Of a DNA stretch of 64,000 bases, positions 8,814 to 15,489 are shown piece after piece. Source of the DNA: Moraxella catarrhalis (GTDB lineage: Bacteria > Pseudomonadota > Gammaproteobacteria > Pseudomonadales > Moraxellaceae); assembly GCF_001656295.1 (NCBI RefSeq), contig NZ_LXHE01000009.1:1-64000 (forward strand), given 5' to 3'. The translations under genes were made by a program, and so were the position numbers. The notes under the pieces were generated by a model. The model was not told the origin of the DNA, made no database searches, and was given only the letters and a program-made list of their open reading frames with translations. Position 1 is the first letter of the stretch, and every line of letters starts with the position of its first letter.

Positions 8814-9335
8814 ATGAATAGACAAGAATTGTTTGAGTATTTAGAATCATCAGCTAACGAAATGGGCTTAGATCCAATCGCAGCCCATGGATTTTTGACA
8901 GCGACTGTGGTGGGCAAGCCACTGCCTAATTGGATATCAGCATTTTTTGAAGGTGCGGATGCACAAGTGCCAGATGAGGTGAAAGAAGCTTTAAAGGCAT
9001 GGCAACAAGAGCTGATCGACACCCTAAAATCAGAGCAACCCATCGAGTTGCCCTTTGATGCCAGTGAAGAGGCGGAAGATTTTAGCGAAGATGGCGACTT
9101 GGCAGCATGGGCAATTGGTTTTGTTGATGCGATGTATTCGGATGAAAATGTGGATTGGTTTGATGATGCAGCGACCGAAGAAGATGTGGCGATGCTAACT
9201 TTACCGATGGTGTTATTATCAGGCATTGATGAAGAAATGGATAAAATGCGTGATGATGAAACCCTAGCCCAAATGGCAAATGCACTTGAAGATAATATCA
9301 CAGAGCTGTTTTTATTATTTCATACTGATGACTGA
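8814..9335 (+). CDS. UPF0149 (YecA/YgfB) family protein
   Basis: A 173-residue acidic protein from the ATG at 8814 (MNRQELF). The family hallmark HGFLTATVVGKPLPNW lies near residues 25-40. The later DLAAWAIGFVDAM block near 100 matches the W..GF..A signature of UPF0149. The well-studied relative YgfB in Pseudomonas affects regulation of ampDh3; YecA has a SEC-C zinc tail that is absent here, so this is the short form. The protein has no signal or membrane segment. An upstream TTG at 8787 is possible, but the region between adds little and the ATG follows a TAATGAG stretch. A terminator follows at 9355. Confidence 0.78.
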   Translation: MNRQELFEYLESSANEMGLDPIAAHGFLTATVVGKPLPNWISAFFEGADAQVPDEVKEALKAWQQELIDTLKSEQPIELPFDASEEAEDFSEDGDLAAWAIGFVDAMYSDENVDWFDDAATEEDVAMLTLPMVLLSGIDEEMDKMRDDETLAQMANALEDNITELFLLFHTDD

Positions 9336-9354
9336 GGACTCTTGGATCAGTTAG

Positions 9355-9389
9355 ACAGGGTGAGGACAGCTGTCTTTGCCCTGTTTTAT
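9355..9389 (+). terminator. intrinsic terminator after the UPF0149 gene
   Basis: ACAGGG at 9355-9360 pairs with CCCTGT at 9379-9384 around an inner GACAGCTGTC palindrome, followed by TTTTATT. Confidence 0.7.
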
Positions 9390-9438
9390 TATCTTAAGAT
9401 GATGAAATTACTATGATAAATCTAAGCTAACACAGAGA

Positions 9439-9807
9439 ATGATCATGCAATTATCAAATTTAGAACACCTGCCTAACCATATCATTACCGAAAGATTGGA
9501 TGTGGTTTACGGCAGCACTGTGCGTAGTAAACATGTGGGCAAAGATTTTTTGGCAGGGCTAAAAAACATCGTTGGTGGTGAGCTGACCGCTTATACAGAG
9601 CTTCTTGAAGAAGCACGCCAAGAAGCAATGAATCGTATGATTACCAAAGCCCAAGCATTGGGCGCTGATGCGATTGTCGGTATTCGTTTTTCAACATCAA
9701 ATATCGCCGCGGGGGCATCAGAACTTTTTGTTTATGGTACGGCGGTCAAGGTACAAAAGAAGTTTAATCCTTTTGGGCAAAGCTCAGATGAGTTGCCGGC
9801 AGGGTGA
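9439..9807 (+). CDS. YbjQ family protein (UPF0145), soluble copy
   Basis: A 122-residue heavy-metal-binding-domain protein of the YbjQ family. The block VVYGSTVRSKHVGKDFLAGLKNIVGGEL near residues 22-50, the helix EEARQEAMNRMITKAQALGADAIVGIRF, and the closing GASELFVYGTAVKV are all characteristic. The family forms ring-like oligomers of unknown purpose. Two in-frame ATGs (9439 and 9445) compete as starts. Its stop codon directly abuts the start region of a second YbjQ-family gene, so the two are almost certainly translated from one message. Confidence 0.85.
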   Translation: MIMQLSNLEHLPNHIITERLDVVYGSTVRSKHVGKDFLAGLKNIVGGELTAYTELLEEARQEAMNRMITKAQALGADAIVGIRFSTSNIAAGASELFVYGTAVKVQKKFNPFGQSSDELPAG

Positions 9808-9813
9808 GTGTTT

Positions 9814-10257
9814 ATGAGCCTTGAAGAGTTTTTGATGCAGCGCTTTGATTGGATTATTGGGCTTGTTTTGATTGTGGTTGGTTGGTATTTTGGCACACGT
9901 GCTGAGCGTCGCCATTTAGAAAGCCTAACGGCAGATGAACACAAATATCAGCACATTCAAGTCTCTAGTGAGCGGTTTTATGAGCCCGAAGGCGTCAATG
10001 AGTCAGCCTTAGTGGTTGGCAGTGTGGTAATCGCTCAAGATCAGTTCAAAAGCGTCGCGGCGTCGATTTTAAGCTTATTTGGCAAAAATTTAACTGTCTA
10101 TGAGACGCTGCTTGATCGTGCTCGCCGAGAAGCAGTGGTGCGCGCTAAGCGTCAGGCGGATGATGCAGGCTGCCGGGCATTGTACGGTTTAAGATTTGAG
10201 ATGACTGAGGTAGAAGGGGGCGTTGAGGTGTTGGCGTACGGTGTGGCAGTCAAATAA
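9814..10257 (+). CDS. YbjQ family protein with an N-terminal membrane anchor
   Basis: A 147-residue paralogue of the preceding gene. It differs by having a transmembrane helix at about residues 10-26 (WIIGLVLIVVGWYFG) before the YbjQ domain. The domain retains FKSVAASILSLFGKNLTVYETLLDRARREAVVRAKRQADDAGCRALYGLRF and ends VEVLAYGVAVK. The soluble copy may associate with this membrane-bound one, which is inference. AGGGTGAG precedes either a GTG at 9808, directly after the upstream stop, or the ATG at 9814; the ATG has better spacing. The last 106 bases are overlapped in antisense by a truncated ORF at 10152-10550, so this gene marks the left border of the accessory island. Confidence 0.78.
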   Translation: MSLEEFLMQRFDWIIGLVLIVVGWYFGTRAERRHLESLTADEHKYQHIQVSSERFYEPEGVNESALVVGSVVIAQDQFKSVAASILSLFGKNLTVYETLLDRARREAVVRAKRQADDAGCRALYGLRFEMTEVEGGVEVLAYGVAVK

Positions 10258-10550
10258 TGCCTAGGCTCAGTTTGTATTGGTGAAGCCCAAACAAAATCAG
10301 TAAAAAGACACTCCGCTTGCAATTTATTCAATTTAGACTCTAAATTCTGATAATCTACACTATGAAAAGGAATGATTTTGAAATCCATATCTATATAAAA
10401 AGCGTTTATTTTCCCCACAAAATCATAATGATTAAGGTAGGTGATAACATCAAAAACTGGGAAATTATTAATTCCTGACAATTTTTTAATAAAGTGACTG
10501 ACTGCAATATAATCATCTAATGGCTTTTTGATTTTATCTAAAAGTCCCAT
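10152..10550 (-). pseudogene. truncated ORF of unknown function at the island border
   Basis: A 132-codon frame starting MGLLDKIKKPLDDYI. The first 95 or so residues look like a real soluble protein (KINAFYIDMDFKIIPFHSVDYQNLESKLNKL). The last 35 residues are simply the antisense of the 3' end of the YbjQ gene and are rich in Thr, Pro and Ser. The natural reading is that the 3' part of the original gene was lost when the island joined this site. No family is recognised. Its AT-rich codon use resembles that of the Fic and VapBC genes next door. Whether it is still expressed is unknown. Confidence 0.45.
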
Positions 10551-10573
10551 CTCTCATACCTTACCAAATAAAA

Positions 10574-10640
10574 GATAGCAGGCGTGGCGGTCTAAGGTGC
10601 AAAAATAACCGCTGTTCGGTAGCTACTCCTAGCCTGCTAA
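10574..10640 (-). other. long inverted repeat with an inner stem behind the Fic gene
   Basis: Perfect 8-base arms TAGCAGGC (10576-10583) and GCCTGCTA (10632-10639) enclose a second stem, GCGGT (10587-10591) with ACCGC (10608-10612). On the minus strand the outer stem is followed by TCTTTTATTT, so it could end the Fic transcript. The roughly 48-base interior is much longer than a normal terminator loop, so a small structured RNA is also possible. It carries no attC core bases. Confidence 0.5.
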
Positions 10641-10647
10641 AACTGTT

Positions 10648-11721
10648 TTATGTTTTTAATAAATCCATTAATTTAGGATTGATAAAAATCTTTTCATTAC
10701 CAACTGTCACCATCTCAAGCACACCAATATCACATAACTTTTTTAAATAATTACTCACCGTTTGGCGTGCGCCAAGTCCTTTTTGTACCAAATTAGCAAT
10801 ACGGCAATATGGCATTTCAAAGATAGCATCCAATAAATCACGGCTATAAATCTTTGGCGCTTCTGCCTTGATGGTTTCGCCTGTATCTTGGTGTAGTTGC
10901 TTAATGCTTAATATCTTGGCGGTTGTCCAATCGCTGGTATCTTTGATGGCATTTAGCATATATACTAGCCATGTTTCCCAATCGCCTTTTGTAGTGACAG
11001 TTAAAAGCGCATCATAATAGCCCGCTTTATGGTTAATGATATAGCGACTAAGATAGAATATCGGAAGATCTAATAACCCTTTATCTATCAAATATAAAAT
11101 ATTGATAATCCGCCCTGTGCGTCCATTCCCATCAAAAAATGGATGAATGGCTTCAAATTGATAATGAGCGATTGCCATTTTAACCAATGGATCTAAATCA
11201 TCATCAGCGTGTAAGAAATTATCCCAATTCGCCAAAAGTTCATTAATGGCTATGGGATCATCTGGTGGCGTGTAAATGGTTTGTCCTAGGCTATTTTGTA
11301 GCTTTGTGCCTGTGGTTTTTCTTACGCCAAGCGATACGCCTTTAATTGTTTGGCAGATTTGTAAGGCGGTTTGACTTGACAAGGGTCTATCCTTAATTGC
11401 TTGTATGCCATCATAAAGCGCTGTTCGGTATCTTAACGCTTCTTTGGTGGCATTATCTGCATGATCGTCATCAAATGCGTGCTGAAATAGCTTATCCGTG
11501 GTAGTAACAATGTTTTCTATTTCACTACTGCCTTTGGCTTCTAGCATGGGAATGGCATTGATTAGCATGGTTTGGTTTGGGATTAGTTCACCTGCTTGCT
11601 TTAGTCCTGCTAGGCTTGCCCGTGCTTCGACGCACATTTTTAAGATGGTGCGTGTTTCTATATCTTTGGTAGGTGGCAGGCGTGGCAGATCATTAAATGG
11701 TTTTTCTGCGTCAAAGGTCAT
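10648..11721 (-). CDS. Fic family adenylyltransferase, class II
   Basis: A 357-residue Fic protein. These enzymes usually transfer AMP from ATP to Ser, Thr or Tyr hydroxyls of target proteins. The catalytic motif HPFFDGNGRTGR is complete at residues 193-204, with His193. An N-terminal inhibitory helix motif, SSEIEN at 65-70, fits the [S/T]xxxE[G/N] pattern, so this is a class II enzyme that carries its own brake; no separate antitoxin is needed. The first 60 residues form the Fic-N cap. The last 80 or so residues look like a winged-helix DNA-binding domain (YCRIANLVQKGLGARQTVSNYLKKL), common in this class and suggestive of autoregulation. Upstream lies a striking duplicated promoter/operator (11733-11837). 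Targets are unknown. Confidence 0.9.
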   Translation of the reverse strand: MTFDAEKPFNDLPRLPPTKDIETRTILKMCVEARASLAGLKQAGELIPNQTMLINAIPMLEAKGSSEIENIVTTTDKLFQHAFDDDHADNATKEALRYRTALYDGIQAIKDRPLSSQTALQICQTIKGVSLGVRKTTGTKLQNSLGQTIYTPPDDPIAINELLANWDNFLHADDDLDPLVKMAIAHYQFEAIHPFFDGNGRTGRIINILYLIDKGLLDLPIFYLSRYIINHKAGYYDALLTVTTKGDWETWLVYMLNAIKDTSDWTTAKILSIKQLHQDTGETIKAEAPKIYSRDLLDAIFEMPYCRIANLVQKGLGARQTVSNYLKKLCDIGVLEMVTVGNEKIFINPKLMDLLKT

Positions 11722-11732
11722 TGTTCTAGTCC

Positions 11733-11837
11733 ATGTTAAGAAAATTGGATTTTTCTAACATTATACCATACCTATGTTAAATCATTTAACATTGCACCAA
11801 TTAAATGTTAAGAAAATTGGTTTTTTTTAATATTATA
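11733..11837 (-). promoter_or_regulatory. duplicated 33-bp promoter/operator upstream of the Fic gene
   Basis: Two 33-base direct copies, 11733-11765 and 11805-11837, match at 30 of 33 positions. Each begins ATGTTAAGAAAATTGG and ends with ATTATA, which is TATAAT on the minus strand. The proximal copy gives an extended -10 (TGGTATAAT) for the Fic gene. Each copy also has imperfect dyad symmetry (GTTAAGAAAA against TTTTTCTAAC). Between them is the near-palindrome ATGTTAAATCATTTAACAT (11774-11792), which shares the same half-site. The repeated ATGTTAA/TTAACAT half-sites suggest several operators for one regulator, possibly the C-terminal domain of the Fic protein. Confidence 0.7.
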
Positions 11838-11838
11838 A

Positions 11839-12216
11839 TCACGCCTGTGTCCAATTCTCCAAGCTCACCCCATACCGCTCAAAATCTTTGGTATTGTTGG
11901 TTACTAGGGTTAATTGGTGAGCTTTGGCATGGCAAGCAATCAGCGTGTCAAAACTAGCTTTGTGGTTGGCGGTTTTCATATATTCACCAAAACATACGGC
12001 AGATTTTTCATCAAACGGCAGTACCTGAAGTAAGCCACGCAAACGCTCAAACTCTGCTTTTGGCTCGTACTTATCCAAGCCCCTTAATAGCTCCGCCCAT
12101 GTGATCGCACTAATGGCAACTTCTCCCACATGACAACTGGCAAAACGATCTAGCACGCTTTTTGGTTGGTGTTTTAAAAGATAAATACAAATATTGGTAT
12201 CAAGCAGATATTTCAC
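11839..12216 (-). CDS. vapC: VapC-type PIN-domain toxin
   Basis: A 125-residue PIN-domain endoribonuclease. Acidic active-site residues are at the expected places: Asp6 in LLDTNICIYLLK, Glu42 in TWAELLRG, Asp90 in FDTLIACHA and Asp111 in NTKDFERY. VapC toxins cleave tRNA or rRNA when freed from VapB. The start is a GTG that overlaps the TGA of vapB by four bases, indicating translational coupling. The opening LLDTNICIYLLK is characteristic of the common VapC/FitB-like branch. The gene ends only two bases before the duplicated operator of the Fic gene. Confidence 0.9.
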   Translation of the reverse strand: MKYLLDTNICIYLLKHQPKSVLDRFASCHVGEVAISAITWAELLRGLDKYEPKAEFERLRGLLQVLPFDEKSAVCFGEYMKTANHKASFDTLIACHAKAHQLTLVTNNTKDFERYGVSLENWTQA

Positions 12217-12449
12217 CAGTCACGCTCCACATCATCTAAATCCATGCGTTCAAATTCATCACCCATCTTATCGCCCAAGGCTTTAAAAATCTGTGGCACT
12301 TCACCTAAGGTGGTGACTGGTCTAATAGTGATCACGCCATTTTCTTTACTAAGAATTAATGGGGTGTTGGCAGGATAGGCAAACTCTTTGGGCAATCTTA
12401 CCGCTTGAGAATTACCCGCCATGATCGGCTTGGTGTGTATGGTTGGCAT
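12213..12449 (-). CDS. vapB: VapB antitoxin, AbrB/MazE-fold
   Basis: A 78-residue antitoxin. The N-terminal half (IMAGNSQAVRLPKEFAYP, near residues 9-26) is a swapped-hairpin AbrB DNA-binding domain. The acidic C-terminus (EFERMDLDDVERDW) would wrap the VapC active site. It is the first gene of the pair, with GGGGAT ahead of its ATG and a good promoter at 12484-12512. The region between promoter and ATG holds GTAATGATTATTTGTAGTTAC, a loose dyad that could be the VapBC operator. Confidence 0.9.
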   Translation of the reverse strand: MPTIHTKPIMAGNSQAVRLPKEFAYPANTPLILSKENGVITIRPVTTLGEVPQIFKALGDKMGDEFERMDLDDVERDW

Positions 12450-12483
12450 GATGATCCCCTAAGTAATGATTATTTGTAGTTAC

Positions 12484-12512
12484 ATTATAAGGGATTTTAT
12501 CAAGCATAACAA
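12484..12512 (-). promoter_or_regulatory. vapBC promoter
   Basis: On the minus strand TTGTTA (12507-12512), a 17-base spacer and a perfect TATAAT (12484-12489). It lies 35 bases upstream of the vapB start. Confidence 0.7.
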
Positions 12513-12753
12513 GGTCAAAGGGCTGCCCAAAGGCATTAGATGGCGTTAGATTGTCGTTGTCTAATTTAGATTTTGTCAATCTAAAACGATCTAATCCACA
12601 AATCAACCTGTCAAAATGTAGCGGATTTTAAAAGGTGTTGGGCTAACTTTCCCTACTTTCCCCTACTTTCCCTTACTTTCCTAGCAGGGGGAAAGCTTGA
12701 AAAGCATTGTTATTAAAGGCTTTGCGTGGGTTACTTTCCCACTTTCCCCTTTT
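12513..12753. repeat. non-coding island DNA with 10-bp repeats and a stem-loop
   Basis: No credible gene is seen between the vapB promoter and the integrase stump. At 12565-12585 there is a perfect 8-base inverted repeat, TTTAGATT and AATCTAAA with a 5-base loop. At 12644-12683 a TACTTTCCC-type unit repeats four times with a 10-base period, and two more copies occur at 12732-12749. GGGGGAAAG at 12686-12694 is the same motif inverted. The phased repeats could be protein-binding sites of the element. Confidence 0.6.
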
Positions 12754-13230
12754 TTAGGGTTTTATATTTATTTTTATGGCGATATGTGCAATCTTTGGGG
12801 CTATGTCGTTAATATACGATCTATAATCTCTATTGTATGTGCCAATGGTGACGGTGTGCCTGCCTGCATTGGCTGGATTGTTTGGATCTCGTTTAGCGTG
12901 ATAGTCATTAGCCACATCACCAAATAGCACCGTTGATGGCTTGGTGTGCTTTGGATCAATGCCTTGTTTGATTTTCTCTTTGATGGTTAGGGCGTGCAAG
13001 CGTGCCTGTTGTAGGCTGATACTTGGATATGTGCCAAGCGTCATGCTTTGCTGTTTACCATGCCAACGATAGGCAATCACCCAAGACTTGACGCCTGTAT
13101 GTCTTACCCATAATTGTAAGCCGTTTCCATCCGTGTATTTATCTACTTTGCCATGTGTGCATTTGTTAGATGGCTTAAGTTTCTTTATTTGAGTATCGAT
13201 AAAAAACGATACCAACAATGATACCAACAT
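12754..13230 (-). pseudogene. N-terminal stump of a P4-type tyrosine integrase
   Basis: A 158-codon frame that starts with the Arm-DNA-binding domain (DUF4102) of P4-like integrases: IKKLKPSNK, then YTDGNGLQLWV, then WVIAYRWHGKQQSMTLGTYPSISLQQAR near residues 45-95. The core-binding domain begins (FGDVANDYHAKR) and then the frame stops after about 150 residues; the catalytic domain with its R-H-R-Y residues is absent. Complete relatives have about 400 residues. The stump begins 111 bases from the 3' end of tRNA-Val, the usual attachment gene type for this family. It is therefore the relic of an element once integrated at that tRNA. It cannot catalyse excision. Confidence 0.8.
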
Positions 13231-13301
13231 TTTATTCGGATTTAAAGGGATTGCATAGGACTATGTAGGACAAGAAAAAAGGCTTAAAGCATTGAAAATA
13301 A

Positions 13302-13330
13302 AAGGGTGTCCCACTGAAATGGACACCCTT
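13302..13330 (-). terminator. terminator of tRNA-Val
   Basis: Perfect 10-base arms AAGGGTGTCC (13302-13311) and GGACACCCTT (13321-13330) with a nine-base loop. On the minus strand TTTTATTTTC follows, 12 bases beyond the tRNA end. Confidence 0.85.
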
Positions 13331-13341
13331 AAACTAATATT

Positions 13342-13418
13342 TGGTAGGCGTAAACGGACTCGAACCATCGACCCCCACCATGTCAAGGTGGTGCTCTAAC
13401 CAACTGAGCTATACGCCT
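13342..13418 (-). tRNA. tRNA-Val (GAC)
   Basis: A 77-base tRNA with encoded CCA. The acceptor strands AGGCGTA and TACGCCT pair fully. The D arm has AGCTCAGTTGGTTAGAGC. The anticodon stem CCACC/GGTGG holds the loop TTGACAT, giving anticodon GAC. The T arm has GGTTCGAGTCC. It is the likely attachment gene for the lost element represented by the integrase stump downstream. Confidence 0.95.
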
Positions 13419-13479
13419 GTGTAATAGGACGCTATTTTACCAAATTTTTTATAGATTGCAAGCATTTTTTATCATTAAT

Positions 13480-14520
13480 TTAATTTTTCTCATTTGAATG
13501 CTGATAAATATCAATCGGCGTCTTAAATGGGCGGTTTGGCAGCTCCTGAACCAATTTAGGCACTAAATAACCCGGCAAGACTTCAAGCAGCTGCCAATAT
13601 AGCTGAATGGCGTCACTAATAGCGATGTCAAAGTGTGCCGCACCTTGCACTCTATCAAGGATGTGCAGGTAGTAGGGCAAAATCCCGGCACCAAACAGAT
13701 CTTGGCTAAGCTTACTCAAAGTATGAATGTCATCATTAATATCGGCAAGTAGCACGCTTTGATTTAATAAAGTTACGCCGGCATCTTTGAGCTGTTTTGA
13801 TTTGGCGATCAGCTGCTCGTCAATTTCATTGGGATGATTGATGTGGAGCACGATCACGATATTTTTTTGATAGTGGCGGATCAGCGTAATCAGCTCATCA
13901 TCCACACGATTGGGCAGCACCACCGGCAGGCGAGTGTGAAGTCGCACCGTGCGAATATGAGCGATATCGCCAATCTTATCTAGCCAAAGCTTAAGCCGCT
14001 TGTTGCTTAGGCTCAAAGGATCACCGCCGCTTAAAATCACTTCATCAACTTCCGTATGCTTGGTGATGTAATCCATGACCGCATCCATCTCGTGCGTGCT
14101 TGGCTGATTAGCATGATAATCAAAATGCTGACGAAAACAATAGCGGCAATGCACCGCACACGCACCTGTGACGGTCAGCAGCACACGAGATTGATATTTA
14201 TGCAATAAGCCCTTGATGGGATTATGATTATTTTCATCCAAAGGGTCGGTGCTGTAGCCACCGATCGTCCACGTTTCTTTGGTATCGGGTAGGACTTGAC
14301 GAAGTAGCGGGTCATTGATATCGCCTTTTTTCATTTTTTTGATAAAGGCGTGTGGCACTCGTAAGCCAAATTGTTTGGGGGTATGTATCTGAGCCTGTTT
14401 TGGCAAATCAAGCAAGTCAAATAAAGTGTCTAGATCGCTGACCGCTCCTGATAGCTCAGCTTGCCAATCTTGAAAGTCATCAGATGATGCAGAGTGATAA
14501 ATTTTTTTTGTAGAAATCAT
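13480..14520 (-). CDS. epmB: EF-P beta-lysylation protein EpmB (KamA family)
   Basis: A 346-residue radical-SAM aminomutase. The cluster motif CAVHCRYCFR provides Cys121, Cys125 and Cys128. Other lysine-2,3-aminomutase blocks are EVILSGGDPLSL near 160, the RLHTRLPVVLPNR stretch near 198, and HINHPNEID near 230. EpmB converts alpha-lysine to (R)-beta-lysine, which EpmA attaches to Lys34 of elongation factor P. Its position, divergent from efp with 129 bases between, is the classical arrangement and settles the choice over a catabolic lysine aminomutase. EpmA is not in the window. Confidence 0.93.
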   Translation of the reverse strand: MISTKKIYHSASSDDFQDWQAELSGAVSDLDTLFDLLDLPKQAQIHTPKQFGLRVPHAFIKKMKKGDINDPLLRQVLPDTKETWTIGGYSTDPLDENNHNPIKGLLHKYQSRVLLTVTGACAVHCRYCFRQHFDYHANQPSTHEMDAVMDYITKHTEVDEVILSGGDPLSLSNKRLKLWLDKIGDIAHIRTVRLHTRLPVVLPNRVDDELITLIRHYQKNIVIVLHINHPNEIDEQLIAKSKQLKDAGVTLLNQSVLLADINDDIHTLSKLSQDLFGAGILPYYLHILDRVQGAAHFDIAISDAIQLYWQLLEVLPGYLVPKLVQELPNRPFKTPIDIYQHSNEKN

Positions 14521-14529
14521 GGTTTTGTT

Positions 14530-14557
14530 TTGACAAAAATTACTAAAACTTTATATA
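14530..14557 (+). promoter_or_regulatory. strong sigma70 promoter of efp
   Basis: TTGACA (14530-14535), a 16-base spacer and TATAAT (14552-14557), both consensus. The leader before the efp ATG is about 86 bases. Confidence 0.88.
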
Positions 14558-14649
14558 ATGAAGTGTTGCGCCGCATTATAGCGCATTTTTTAAATAACGA
14601 TTTGAATTTTAACTGAGCGACGCTCCGATTGACAACTGGCAGGTAAATA

Positions 14650-15225
14650 ATGGCAAGTTTTTCTACAAACGATTTTAAAGCAGGTTTGAAGGTGATGTTG
14701 GATGGTAACCCATGTTCCATCCTTGAAAATGAATATGTAAAACCAGGTAAAGGTCAAGCTTTCAACCGCGTTAAGCTGCGCAACCTACGCACGGGCAAAG
14801 TGCTTGAGCAGACTTTTAAGTCAGGCGATTCACTTGAAGGTGCTGATGTGGTGGATGTGGAAATGAACTATCTGTATAACGATGGCGAATTTTGGCATTT
14901 TATGCACCCTGAGACTTTTGAGCAATTGCAAGCAGATAAAACCGCAATGGGCGATGCAGCGCAGTGGCTAAAAGAAAATTCAAATGCTTTGTGTACTTTG
15001 ACGCTGTTTAATGGTGCGCCACTGTCAGTTACGCCACCAAACTTTGTCGAGCTTGAAATCGTTGAAACCGATCCAGGCGTCCGCGGTGATACTTCAGGTG
15101 GCGGCGGTAAGCCAGCACGCCTTGAAACAGGGGCGACGGTGCGTGTACCTTTATTTGTTCAACAAAATGAAGTGGTGCGTGTAGATACGCGTACTGGTGA
15201 ATATCAAACGCGTGTCACCGCCTGA
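14650..15225 (+). CDS. efp: elongation factor P
   Basis: A 191-residue translation factor that relieves ribosome stalling at polyproline stretches. The modified loop reads KPGKGQAF, with the acceptor Lys34 in place; beta-lysylation is expected because epmB is the neighbour. The three beta-barrel domains are of normal length, and the conserved end [15 protein letters not shown] is present. A consensus promoter precedes the gene and a terminator follows 16 bases after the stop codon, so it is monocistronic. Confidence 0.97.
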   Translation: MASFSTNDFKAGLKVMLDGNPCSILENEYVKPGKGQAFNRVKLRNLRTGKVLEQTFKSGDSLEGADVVDVEMNYLYNDGEFWHFMHPETFEQLQADKTAMGDAAQWLKENSNALCTLTLFNGAPLSVTPPNFVELEIVETDPGVRGDTSGGGGKPARLETGATVRVPLFVQQNEVVRVDTRTGEYQTRVTA

Positions 15226-15241
15226 TAGATCGCCCTATGAA

Positions 15242-15272
15242 AAGCAGTGTTCTTTTGAGCACTGCTTTTTTA
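15242..15272 (+). terminator. efp terminator
   Basis: AAGCAGTG (15242-15249) pairs with CACTGCTT (15260-15267), followed by a T run. Confidence 0.88.
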
Positions 15273-15489
15273 TTTGAATGGTTTTAAGTTTGAATCTTTG
15301 CTGCTTTTGTATTATCTATCATCACTAAAATTTGACACAGCTTACAAATCATCAGATAAATTAAACAGAATGATTGATAATCTACTCATAACAACAGATG
15401 ACAAAAAACTTGCATAATGTTAAACTACCATGACACATTTTGAAATACTTTTTGTCAGTTTTGACTGAAAATTTATAACGAGAATAATT

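Noticed and set aside
8753..9301. A 182-codon open frame on the minus strand
   Set aside because: It is antisense to the UPF0149 gene over almost its whole length, is Ser/Ala-rich without a family match, and has no ribosome binding site.
10574..10640. Possible integron attC site
   Set aside because: The stem-loop lacks the GTTRRRY and RYYYAAC core sites on either strand, and there is no integron integrase.
11774..11792. The central palindrome as a separate terminator of vapC
   Set aside because: It has only a weak AT stem with no T run after it on the minus strand, and it shares half-sites with the flanking repeats, so an operator is the better reading.
12697..12927. A 76-codon plus-strand ORF with hydrophobic segments
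   Set aside because: It overlaps the antisense of the integrase stump and the 10-bp repeats, and shows no ribosome site or family pattern.
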